DNA of 64,000 nt from Opisthorchis felineus (taxonomy: Eukaryota > Platyhelminthes > Trematoda > Opisthorchiida > Opisthorchiidae): the NCBI GenBank assembly GCA_004794785.1, contig SJOL01006423.1:1083998-1147997 (forward strand), read 5' to 3'. The notes under the pieces are model-generated. The model was not told the DNA's origin. It ran no database searches and saw nothing but the letters and a program-made list of their open reading frames with translations. The translations under genes and the position numbers were made by a program. This document shows positions 39,668 to 49,909 of the stretch, in pieces; within the stretch, counting starts at the first letter, position 1; each line of letters opens with the position of its first letter.

Positions 39668-39694
39668 GCCCTTCTTGGGGCTCATCAGGTAGGC
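39668..39694 (-). pseudogene. Hammerhead ribozyme truncated after stem II
   Basis: Read on the minus strand, stem I 5' GCCTAC, CTGATGA and a perfect stem II (GCCC-CAAGAA-GGGC) are all present. The strand then jumps directly to TGCCGAAG. In intact copies the order is GGGC, then GAAACCGGTCGT, then GGGC, then TGTCGAAG. The loss is what a deletion between the two GGGC tetramers would produce. GAAA, stem III and the cleavage site are gone, so it cannot self-cleave. Confidence 0.65.
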
Positions 39695-39867
39695 GCAGTC
39701 CCCAAGTTTCCGTCAAATTGCACGAAATTGGCGAAATACATTAACTTGCAAACAAATTTGGTTTTCCGGGAGACTCACCTGGAACCCAGCTGAATCTCTC
39801 GTTTATGATATTTTCAAACAATTTGGGTTCAAGTAGAACATAAGGCTGACGGAAACTCGGGGACTGC

Positions 39868-39910
39868 GCCTACCTGATGAGCCCCAAGAAGGGCGAAACC
39901 GGTCGTGGGT
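39868..39910 (+). ncRNA. Hammerhead ribozyme, complete core (copy A)
   Basis: All conserved hammerhead elements are present in order. Stem I 5' strand GCCTAC is at 39,868-39,873, then C3 and TGATGA at 39,874-39,880. Stem II is GCCC/GGGC (39,881-39,884 with 39,891-39,894) around a six-base CAAGAA loop. GAA follows, then A15.1 at 39,898. Stem III is the palindrome ACCGGT (39,898-39,903). The cleavage base C17 is 39,904, and the stem I 3' strand GTGGGT is at 39,905-39,910. Stem I pairs over six positions, with G-U pairs. The predicted cut is between 39,904 and 39,905. Stem III has no loop, so it would work best as a dimer, as described for PLE-encoded hammerheads. It sits in a repeat whose inverted arms lie at 39,720-39,822 and 40,010-40,112. 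The structure is read from sequence; activity is inferred. Confidence 0.8.
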
Positions 39911-40115
39911 TGTGAAGGAATTTTCAGCAACCTTATGAGTAGTGTGTACATGTATCGCGATATCTCGCATGTCGTACCAACTGAAATACGAGGCGGCCTG
40001 GTGCAGCACATTCAGTTGCTTGAAAACATCGTAAACGAGAGATTCAGCTGGGTTCCATGTGAGTCTCCCGCAAAACCAAATTTGTTTGTAAATTAGTGTA
40101 TTTCGCTACTAATTA

Positions 40116-41994
40116 TTCTGTTATTTTGTTCATCATTTCCCGGTCATGCGATCAAACTCTAAGAACAATTCAATGACTTCTTTGTTCTTGCTACATCCTC
40201 TTTTCGGATTATGAATTATGCCCCCTATTTGTAGCATACTACCATGCTAGGTTCAAATGAACCCTGAAAAGAGCCACCGGTCTTTCCATTGCCAGCTGAC
40301 TACTGTGATAAAAATATTCTGCCCCTGTTCTACGCATGCCAGCCATAACTGGCACCAATCGCGACTCCACATTTCTTAACACGGAGTTGAAATAACTTTT
40401 CCTGTCCAGGATAATCGGTCAACATCACTCGATCTCTTCGCTCTTCCGTAGATTTTTCACGTACTCTTCGTGTATTTATCGTACTGTCTGCCGGTTTATG
40501 AACTTTGTGCTAGAATTCATCCCTTCCATTGTGCAAAAGGCTATCGTTGTGAACTGACTTGATAGTGACCAAAGACGAGACACTTTGTTGTGACCGGACA
40601 AAAGCCTGCCCTATTTGGATTTGTTCCACCTTCATGGAGGATGAGGTCCAGTCCAGCGCATAGTCTGCAATTTCATCGCATCCCCTTGGCAAATCACGGA
40701 ATGAAATATATAGTTGGTTAAGAAAATGGTCCAAAATCTTTGTTGGTTACAATTCACATGGAATCATACACAGTACCCTCTGAACAGCTGCCCTATTATA
40801 GTTTTGCCATCATCCATAAGACGTGAGTTCGAAGGCTATTGGGACTGTACGACGAACAAAGGTGGCTACCAGGTGCACAGCTTAGTTCTGACTCAATCGA
40901 CCCAATGAACAAAGATCAAGTGCGGGTTTACCCTACTTAATAAGCTGAGCGAACCCCAGATTAGGCCCTAGGTTTATTACTGACCAACCCGGTCAGTTGA
41001 ACCACAAGTTGTTTAAAGACTTTCAGACGTTGTTGGCTACATGTGGACGTTTCATATTTTGGAAAAAAGAACCAATCTATTGTTTAGATTGTCTGTTCTT
41101 TCAGCAGGCTGTCATTCGAATTTGAAATAAGTACTGTACGCTCATTTAAAAACTCCAAAGGTGTTTAAGACCGCGTTCACCCTCACATTAAAAAACACAT
41201 TTTCGACAACATTCACGTATAGTTCCATTCGGCGTTTGTAATTTTGATAACCTTCTGGCAGGGTTGTCCTCAGTCCCATCATACTGGCGATGTTCATGAT
41301 CGCCAGAGGTGGTCTTTCTAAGATAGTGTTCACTGAAATGGAGAAAGTGTAAAAGGCACTTTTCTACTGAACTGTCTTTGGTGTTTCGTTGCAATGCTGA
41401 CGTAATTCAAAGCACGTATGTTGTTATTTGCTCTCACAGCTGATAGAGGTTAGCCCTCGCTACGAGAGACCGCTCCCGACTCAGACCAGTAAGACTGTTC
41501 GCTGTGGGTTTTCTCTGTTTGAGAGGAATGGTGTGCTATCGGCGTCATTGGCAGTCAGGGAATTCCTACTTTCTTCCTCGTAATGCTACTTCTGAGTGTG
41601 ATTTTTGCCACATTATCTAGAAAGTGTATTTAGAATAGTAAAAAATGTTTGTTTATAGCGAAAGCACTGGGGACTGTGTTATGAGTGGGCAACACGGGCC
41701 AACCCTGATGACTAAATTGTCGGCCCAGATGAGGGCTCATGAACTGCCATTTCGGCGACCTAGATTAGGACTCCACGACAGTGACTTCAAGTTTGTTATT
41801 GGTCGCTGATCAGAGTCTCCAGTATATGTATCATAAATGGATATGTCACAGGGATCGCTGTGAATTCCTCAGTCTTTTGGGCAGTGTAAGATATATTTCC
41901 AGTGTTAATAAAGATCTCATTTTTGGAAGACCACAGTACTCATACAAATATGGAACACTGTTCGCAAGCCCATTATTGGTTTCTTCCTCTGATA
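40116..41994. other. No recognisable gene
   Basis: A B-box-like GTGAGTTCGAAGGC near 40,822 has no A box upstream. Nothing else is supported. Confidence 0.5.
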
Positions 41995-42230
41995 GGGGAA
42001 GACCTGGTGAACCTCGATAAGAGCGAAGTCGGTTGTACGTCGTGGGAGTTTTTAGCAACCTTATGAGTAGTGATTTCCATCAATAAAATGCACCACAATA
42101 TGTCAAATAACACACCGAATGAAACAAAAATTGGCGCTTGTGCTGCACATTTGGCCGAAAAATATAAAAAGAGAAGTTCATTTGAGTCTGTGGTTAACAT
42201 TAATGTAATCTGCGAGTGAGTGTATTTTTG
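41995..42230 (+). mobile_element. Decayed hammerhead/PLE repeat copy
   Basis: CTGGTGA replaces CTGATGA at about 42,004-42,010. The later block reads GCGAAGTCGGTTGT where the intact family has GCGAAACCGGTCGT. The 3' flank TTTAGCAACCTTATGAGTAG and a distal arm near 42,180-42,228 confirm the family. Confidence 0.45.
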
Positions 42231-45200
42231 TCGATATTGCTGCTTGTTTCTCTGTGGTCAGGATTACTAAAGTGTAACTAACGTAGGGATTCGTAACCTC
42301 CTAAAGCGATTCTAGTTAGAAAAGGATAGTCCATTCACTTTTAATAACTACCTTATACCTTATACCTTACCTTACCTTACCTTACCTTATACCTTATGTC
42401 AAACCACCCTTCCCGAATTAATGGAAAATATGTCTAAGATATGGGCAAGTCTCCCAGGCTTTTCTAGCCAGTGTATTATATCAAAGATAGCTATCTCTCA
42501 GCAACTCCAATATCCAATTCTCAAAAGACCGGTGTCAGAGGATAATGGCGGGATAAACACGATAACAGATTAAAAGCAAATCCTTCCATTGATTAGTAAT
42601 CACTCTTTGTAGTCTCGTTGTTTTAGTATTGGTGGAACATCTGACCTAATATGACTAGTTTGCTGGTCCTCTTCTCTGGATTGCACCTTCCGACGGGAAA
42701 AGAGACACTGTACGTGGTTTCAATTCTAATGTTCTTCCAAGGATTCGGTCTCGCGTATCCCGTGTACAAATGAGTTGACTGAACATCTGAACTCCAAATT
42801 CATTCTGTTAGCCGCTTCCACGGTTATCCTCTGGAGTTTTCCTCTGAAGTTTTGAAAGTCGCAATTCTCGGTCGTTCTCCAAAGGCGGTTAACAAATCAG
42901 TAAGTAGGGCCGCGATGAATTAGAGATCACAAAATACCAGATGCTGTGCAACGACCTCATAATAATAACATGCTTTTAAAAATGTCACAGACAGACAACT
43001 TGAAGGTTGTTGTGAAGGTCGTTTTTCGTCCCACGAAAGCAAAGAAAGCGTGTATAGTTGGGAATTTTCTGTAAATCACAGTACAAGAAAGCAGCAGATA
43101 ATAATCATCCTTCTAACCTGACAGTAACTATCTTTAGTCTGGTGACCAAGTATTGATTAATTGATCAAACATTGATGAACAACTTCGCACGTTACTTTGC
43201 GCTACCTGTTGATACAAACTGATATGTTGATCGAAGTTGTACAGCTCTCTAATCCTTCAACAAACACATCAACAGGATAGGTTGAACTTGACCGTTTGCC
43301 GCATCTCACCAGATGTTTGCATACGTTCAAAAATCAAGAGCAAGGCAGCATAACAAACAGATAATTTAAGAGACAAACTTGCATAGGCCAGTAATATCCC
43401 TACAGCGAGCAAACGTAATCGGATGGTGATGAGATGTGCTTAACATTTGAATTCAGCCTATCCTGTTATGGTGCTTTTTCTTGGTCTCATGAAACAACAC
43501 AACAATCTGTAAATTATCTCCAGGTAGCACTGGTCCTGCCAGTAAACGCTACGTCGTTTTATGCGTAGATGCTCTCGGTTTCTGAACACTGCTCCAGCTT
43601 TTTTCAGTAGGACTGAGTGACCGAGGTCCCACAAAAATGATGGATAACTGGTACTTGTTCAAATGCACGCCCAAAGTTCAACAAACTTAAAATTCATCAA
43701 CTTTGCTGTTCTTTGCTGTGTACGAGGGCCCCATCAAACAGGAACTGGACGTGTGTTAGTCAGCTGACGTCATGGAAAATATGGAATAGCCTGTGACACC
43801 CACGTGGGTGAGTTTGCAGCCGTCACGATGGCATCTCTTGAAAGTCTTAGCCTACCTATTCAAAGCCGCGTAACAACGAAACCAGTGGAAATGTGCAGGA
43901 TAGTCGGCTCATTTTAGGGGGCATTATATTTGGTGGTTGGTTTGTTTCCCAAGCCTAGCAGTTGGACTGCAAACGTTTCATCACCAATCAAGGTGACAAT
44001 CTCAGTGCGGAGTTTAGTGGGTTCTGTCCATATCTCGCTCTCGGAGTGCGCCTACCGACGGCGTTTATAACGACAGTGCTGAAAGTGATCGTGTTGGCGA
44101 AGATATTGACGATGGGTGATGAGGAAAAGGTGAAGGATGACGAAGCAAACGTAAATCGTCTAAAAAGTTTGAAGCTGGTCCTAGAAACAGATAAAATGAT
44201 AAAGTACTATGAATTATTGTTACTTGATTAACCCCGTCTGTTTGCAATGTATCAGGTAAATGTCAGCCCAGGTCGCGAGCCAGGTGCTATGCTGTGCGCA
44301 AAATTTTGGTTAATTTCATTAGTTTTACCGTAAGCCAAACGCTCACACGAAACTAATCAGTTTTATAATTATGATGAATCACGGATAACTAGCTATACAA
44401 ACGACTATGGTGTCCCGATCGAAACAGACCACATATGGCTACCTGCCATCGTCACCAATACAATATGACAACTTCTTTTGCTAGGAAGCCAAGAAGCGCG
44501 TCTTGTTCTCACCGCAAAATGCAAACAACACCTTTTCCATACATTTGCGGATATAAATAACCTTCTATTTTCCTTGAGTGTCACTAAATCATCAGTATGT
44601 GAACAAAGGCAGTCGGATTTTATGGTCGTTAATAAGCGACCAAATCCTTAAAAAAATCATCTTATTTGGTATCAGTTCATGAGATCCTTTCCCGGTTCTC
44701 ATTTGACAGTATAGCACCAGTCTCTCCCACCATTATATTGCTGCTGTTGATAATGATGGCGATGATGATAACGATGACAGTGATAATGGTGACGACATTG
44801 ATTCACTGAAAGAAATTCTGTGAGATCAGTCCAGGCACGGTGCCGGTGTAGTGTTCAAAGGAAACTCATCTACTCGTAAAATACGACAAAATATATCCTG
44901 TGTTAAACTGCTTTGACCTTTTGAGGGCTCCTTTCGCCACCCCGCTGTTGATCAGACGGATTTCTTTGGAAGTATAAATCACAATAGTAAGAAAATAAAC
45001 AATACACAATAACAACAACAAAGAGCAAAATGTGTTGTCCATAACAACCGCATAGAATAATAAACATTTTCATTACCATCGAGAAATGGAAGGGAAGGGG
45101 CAGGACGACTTGTTGACTCTGCCCAACCTGCAGAACGATTGCAAGACCTCAGCCGATTTATCGAACAAAAATTAGGTTGATATGTCTGGGTCACCAATGG

Positions 45201-47490
45201 TATGAGCAATAGTTACTTAAGGAATTTCAGAGGAAACAAAGTGTGGTGAAGCTCTAAACTTTGGCAGTTTCGGAGAAAACAGTCGGTTTTACTAACGGTA
45301 CAGGTAACCTGAAGAAAAACATTCAAACTATAATCTACAGTGAATTAGTTGAGACACAGAAGCCATGTTAATTTAAGTTATTATGTTGTCGAGAATCTGG
45401 ATGCATGTTAGGAGCGAAAATAGCGATGAAAGCAGAGGACAGATAGTGGTTGCGTATGTTAAAGCCCTCGTTCATGTGGCAAAGAAAACAAGATGATTTT
45501 CACAGAACAAATCACTCATTTTGTCTCTCAAGTTACTAAACACCTGACAATAAAATTGAAGACGCATATCAAATGATCAACACAACAATCCGTATAATGT
45601 TCCTTTCGGCTGAACGACGCATCTAGCTGCAGGCAGATTGGCCAACCTGGCGTAAGTTACGAAACGCACTTGTGATTCGGAAGCCCTGTTAACTAGGTGC
45701 GTGGTGATAAAGTACATATGATAGCTCAAAGAACGAAGAATACAGTCAGAAGTAAACCACAGGCCGCAGTTTGCTGTCTTTGTGACCAGCAGCGGTCGGA
45801 GAAGGCACAGCAGTCAATTGGGGTATAGAACTCAGCACAATACTGACCGCAATGTGGTCGGGGAGTTCTTCTCCATATAAGTTAAGAATTTCTGACCAAC
45901 TTGACTGATTACAATCCGCAGATAATCTGTTGAGCCAATACATTAACTAGGTGTGCAGTGGAACTATGCGAACATACTGAGTGGCAAATTGTTACACATA
46001 AGTTTCTACAAGCTGAAATCTTTATCGTTACTTTCGCTGTCCATCTGGTCAGTAATTGACTGATCGCGAGGGCCTTCGTATCACCGACAGGACATCAGGA
46101 AGTGGTATACCAGGCACATAAACAGTGCCACTTCTTTAGGAAACTTGTCTCATCTTTCATTTGGCCCCGAAGGTATGTGAGTCAAGTACCTGACATTCAG
46201 GTTCAGTTCTTTGAGTTATGGGGACAAATTAACCTGCCTTGATAGCGGACTAGCTTACAGGTGGAAAAATTACCAACAATATTAATCACAATCTAGGCAC
46301 CTCGCTATATCCTAGTTTTATTATTTTCGTTCCAGTCTGTTAGCACGAGCGCCCTCATTTCACACTACCACTCTCTCCGCACATTCCGAAGAGGGGGAGG
46401 AGAAGGAGAAGATATTACGATGTTTCTTCTAAGATACCTATCACATCAGCCTGTGAAGTGGAAATCGATATCCAGCAATGCACTTTTTAAGCAGCCCAAT
46501 TTGTAATTAAACAGAGTAACGGGAATCCTCTTTACGTCAGTAAATCGAGATCTGCCCACTCTGAACACTCCAAGAGAGAACGTGAACGTGAACGCCAACG
46601 ACTCACACTTTCTTGTCTTGAAAGAGCTAGGGAATTCCAAGAATAACCTGACCGGTACACTAGAATTCCAAACGCGAACCAGGCGGAAGTGGAGATTTCA
46701 GATACATACCCACCCTCGAGGGAACCTCTTTGGAAAGGTCCAAAGGGCTTCCTCAACTTGGAGTGTTTCTTCTTAGGTCCTGATCAATGGGGACCACGCT
46801 GCATGCTTTTAGAACTGGTTGTATAGTGTGAGTCCGTGTGTTTGCTTTAACGACTATTTTGGGATGGGATTTCCTCTTGAACCTGTAGTGTCCGCTTCAG
46901 ATATTCCGTGCCATTATCCACACACTAATGCAACATGGTTTGGCTTTGTGATCGTCGCCAGTCTGTTCCATCTGGGTCATTGGGAACACTTGATGTGTTT
47001 CATCTACTTAAAGCTGAATAAAAACCACTATGTAGAATAAAGTGCAATGAAGACGTGCCCTCATGTAGCGCCAAAAACAGTTGATAATCGTAAAAACATT
47101 GTGTGCTGTCGCTTCTCAGTTCTCACGTTAATCAGATAAATCAATAAGGTGGTTGTAAAGCGTTCAAACAAGTAATGTCCAAGGATAAATTGTTAACCCA
47201 TCAAATCAAGCTCATTCCAAAACAGTAAGCTTAACATATGGGCAAGGGTAATGGTTTTGCTTGTTTCACGAACTTTTTGAAGTGATAGCCCACTAGAAAA
47301 TATGGGCCAATGACCTAGGATGTTTAGATTGTGTTTTCAAGTGGTTGACTTTACCCGTGGAAGTCATGAGAAGAATAAAGTTGACGAAAAAAGCTTGTTT
47401 GCTCTGAATGTTCCTTTTGACTAATGAATCACAAACGCATTTGATACCAAAAATTGCCTGAAAAGGTTATGTAAAAATCAGGAGTCGTTA
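42231..47490. other. No recognisable gene
   Basis: It includes the ACCTT array, a consensus CRE octamer TGACGTCA at 43,765-43,772 and a GAT-rich trinucleotide stretch near 44,740-44,800. No open frame exceeds about 90 codons. Confidence 0.55.
42354..42398 (+). repeat. Short ACCTT / ACCTTAT tandem array
   Basis: Nine or so copies of a five- to seven-base unit (ACCTT with occasional AT insertions) run through this stretch. Confidence 0.8.
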
Positions 47491-47566
47491 TCAAGAAATA
47501 CACTCATTTGCAAAGCAGTTTGGTTTTGCGAAACCAAATTGATTTGCAAATGAGTGTAGTTCTTGA
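47491..47566. repeat. Near-perfect long hairpin
   Basis: TCAAGAAATACACTCATTTG at the left pairs with the region ending CAAATGAGTGTAGTTCTTGA at the right, and TTTGGTTTTG pairs with AAACCAAATT near the tip. Only a few mismatches are present. It is formed by collapse of the two arms of the hammerhead repeat. Confidence 0.75.
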
Positions 47567-47623
47567 AAACAGTCCAATTTGGGTTCAAGTAGAACATAAG
47601 GTTGACGAAAACTCGGGGACTGC

Positions 47624-47666
47624 GCCTGCCTGATGAGCCCCAAAAAGGGCGAAACCGGTCGTGGGC
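47624..47666 (+). ncRNA. Hammerhead ribozyme, complete core (copy B)
   Basis: This has the same architecture as the 39.9 kb copy. Stem I is GCCTGC (47,624-47,629) with GTGGGC (47,661-47,666), pairing over six positions with two adjacent G-U wobbles. C3-TGATGA is 47,630-47,636. Stem II is GCCC/GGGC with loop CAAAAA. GAA is 47,651-47,653, the palindromic stem III ACCGGT is 47,654-47,659, and C17 is 47,660. Cleavage is predicted between 47,660 and 47,661. The two copies differ in stem I and in the stem II loop but not at any core base. The flank reading TGTCGAAGAATTTTCAGCA is shared with other family members. A PLE GIY-YIG relic converges on it from the other strand about 120 bp away. Confidence 0.8.
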
Positions 47667-47788
47667 TGTCGAAGAATTTTCAGCAACCTCATGAGCAGTA
47701 CAGGAGTAGTTATATTTCAGTGAAAGAAAACTAGGATTAGGGGAAGGAAGAGGTGAATGGGAGGTATACTGGCCAACGGGCCACAGAA

Positions 47789-48283
47789 TCAAGTGCGTGA
47801 CTCCAATGTTAGACACGTTTGTGGCACCGGATTTTTAGCAGGCCAGCTCAAGTTCACAGGTCGCACAAGTTTCTTTTGGACACAAAATTGTGGGTCATGC
47901 AGTCGGATTTCAATCACCTCCGTGATCGATAGTAGTCCGGATCGTACCAGCCGTGATAGAGATAGCCGGTATATGACATCGATGGCGTGCTCTCTGTCGA
48001 TTATATGACTGGTTTCGGCCAGATGTGATGCAATTACACTTAAGCACGCTATCTCCCAAGTACCACTCACAGACCCGGGCTTATGTTCTTGACTTCCTTC
48101 CCACAAGCGCCTTGTCGTATGGCCAACGTATAGTGCTCGGCACGAGCATTGTTGTTCCTTTTTCTGAAGAGTAAGTTGGTTGTCTGGACAAACAAAGTCT
48201 CTCCGGTTCTGCAGAGTTGAGCCCCCCCCCCCCCCGCGTAAACAATACAAGCGAAAAACATTGCGTGCTTCGTTAATTGTCAT
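47789..48283 (-). pseudogene. Penelope-like element GIY-YIG endonuclease relic
   Basis: This 164-codon open frame matches the C-terminal endonuclease of Penelope-like retroelements, which nicks DNA for target-primed integration. Residues 46-60 read CSCRALYVGHTTRRL, the YIG half of the motif, with the expected Arg. EH follows at 67-68. The second block ASHLAETSHIIDRE is at 85-98, and the Glu helix plus RLHDPQFCVQKKLV is at 122-140. This order is typical of flatworm PLEs. The upstream reverse transcriptase is not recognisable; at most about 50 bp of weak similarity continues past 48,283. A 14-base C run (48,222-48,235) lies inside the frame and encodes five glycines, probably an expanded homopolymer. 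It is a 5'-truncated, non-functional copy. Confidence 0.75.
48222..48235 (+). repeat. Poly(C) run of 14
   Basis: Fourteen consecutive C residues lie inside the GIY-YIG relic. They read as G on its coding strand. Confidence 0.95.
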
Positions 48284-49699
48284 ATCAATGGGAGGAGAAA
48301 TATTCTAGAGGACAGCGACGTAGTATGTTATAAGCAATCCGTGAACAAAGTCAAACTATATTGTAGTTCTTTCAAACGCAGATTTGGAACGGCATATTTT
48401 GGGTCTTCAAACCTATGCTTTACTCATCCAGGCATGTTTACCAGGTGAATGCAACAAACGTATAATTTAGATTCAGATCTTGACGTGGGCCAGGACTAAG
48501 CGCGTGCATACAGCCTTCATTGAATGTTTCACAGTGTTTGGTCTATGAGTCGACATGGGGTTACTAAATTGTTGTCGGTATCGAACTGCAGTGCCCTGTG
48601 TGAGCAAACTGGATGGCTGTGGGAAACCTGTTGTTCTTACCATTTATGGCAATCTAACAGACCATGTTCAAAGCAAAAACTGAATGAAACCAACCGATGG
48701 TACTGCCCGGATAAAAAAATCGACAAATCTGAGTACATCTTGCGCGCTAACAACTACTTCGGCCATCCGTCTTTTTCAAACATCTCCAGTCACTCCTAAC
48801 CGGAGCCATTCATACTCGGAATCTATACAGTCACAGAACAGACAGAAGCTGTGGAACTTGGGTGCCAAACCAGTGGAAATGCCACTTAATATCACTTGTG
48901 TATTGAAATCACTCCCCAAGGCAACGTTGTGGATGAATCAGCTCCGTATGATTAGGACGGTAGGACGGATTTGCTTCACACGATGGGCTTTGATTTTGCA
49001 CTTTTTGTCGGTCCTGGTGTCAGTTATGAGTGACGTTCAGTAGCGGCAAGCTGGTCGATAACTCAGCTGAATGAAAAAGAATGGCGCATAATTCGCCGCT
49101 GTCAGCGCTTGAACATGGAAGCCTATATACATAGGAGCACTTGAGAATTTGATTCAGATTAAAGATAATCGAAGGGAATAAATCTAAAACTTTCCAGTGG
49201 TAGGAAAAGACCAAGATGATCCGAATTAACATATCTGAGAAAGCTAGGAGACTACTGCACTGTCATAGCTAATCAGGTGACGAGTAAATTGAAGCTCAGG
49301 AGAGTATGAACATTCACTGGGCATGCTCCATGGCTGCTTCCGTCTCACACATTTTGTCTCTGAAGGTAGTTAAAGCGCAGGAGAGACTGAGGTGGGCAGA
49401 ATCACGCGTCAGTTGAGTGCAGTGATGGGAAAACTTGATATTCATTGATGGTAAATATTTTAATAAAGATGGTCAATATAGCTTAGGGTGCCACAGTCCT
49501 GAGCCTAGATAAAAAGCAAGGGATTTCAGTTGCCACGGCTAACATGGCGGCTTGTTGGTGGTTCGGGGAACAATAGTTACAGGCAGAGAGGGATATTTGG
49601 CAATAGTGGACAGACGGGAGATATCTGATTCCTATTTAGCAGCTCTGACTAACTCTACCCCCATTGGCCCTAGTGGTTCGGTGGGCTTTACAATTTTTT
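48284..49699. other. No recognisable gene
   Basis: On the minus strand the reverse transcriptase of the PLE would be expected here, upstream of GIY-YIG. I cannot recognise it, so the element is 5' truncated near 48.3 kb or decayed past recognition. Confidence 0.5.
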
Positions 49700-49909
49700 C
49701 AACCTGATTGCATTTTAAAAGAAGCAGACTACATAACGAAATCGCAGCTCCTATACGACTTTATTTACTATGAGAGCTTACCGGTTGATAAACTGGACTT
49801 CAGCCCGATTGAGAACACCTGGGAACTCGTGCATAAAGGTTACTGTTTTTTTTCTACAGTCAAGGGTTTCCATGTGGAAAATAACGAGTTGGAGGCCATG
49901 GGAATGTGA
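49700..49909 (+). pseudogene. Possible Tc1/mariner transposase C-terminal remnant
   Basis: The frame reads DKLDFSPIENTWELVHKGY, which resembles the SPDLNPIENxW block around the third catalytic residue of Tc1/mariner transposases. It is followed by a plausible helix ending NNELEAM. No upstream catalytic Asp blocks, initiator ATG or terminal repeats were found. The match is short and could be chance. Confidence 0.35.

Larger units (their letters stand above)
39640..40115 (+). mobile_element. PLE-associated hammerhead repeat with inverted arms
   Basis: A roughly 100-bp arm at 39,720-39,822 is repeated in inverted orientation at 40,010-40,112 with over 90% identity by eye. The arms include the block ACCTGGAACCCAGCTGAATC and its complement. 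Between them are a short leader (GTTCAAGTAGAACATAAGG), the intact hammerhead, and a 3' block ending CATTCAGTTG. A second hammerhead half lies in the opposite direction at 39,668-39,694. Inverted or tandem terminal repeats (pLTRs) are known for Penelope-like elements. No coding sequence is seen inside, so this is a non-autonomous or solo terminal unit. Confidence 0.65.
47491..47710 (+). mobile_element. PLE-associated hammerhead repeat with collapsed arms
   Basis: The 5' end (47,491-47,566) is a long near-perfect hairpin made of the outer ends of the two arms, with the inner arm sequence missing. The leader, intact hammerhead and 3' block ending in CAACCTCATGAG follow. It is the same family as the 39.6-40.1 kb unit. 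Confidence 0.6.
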
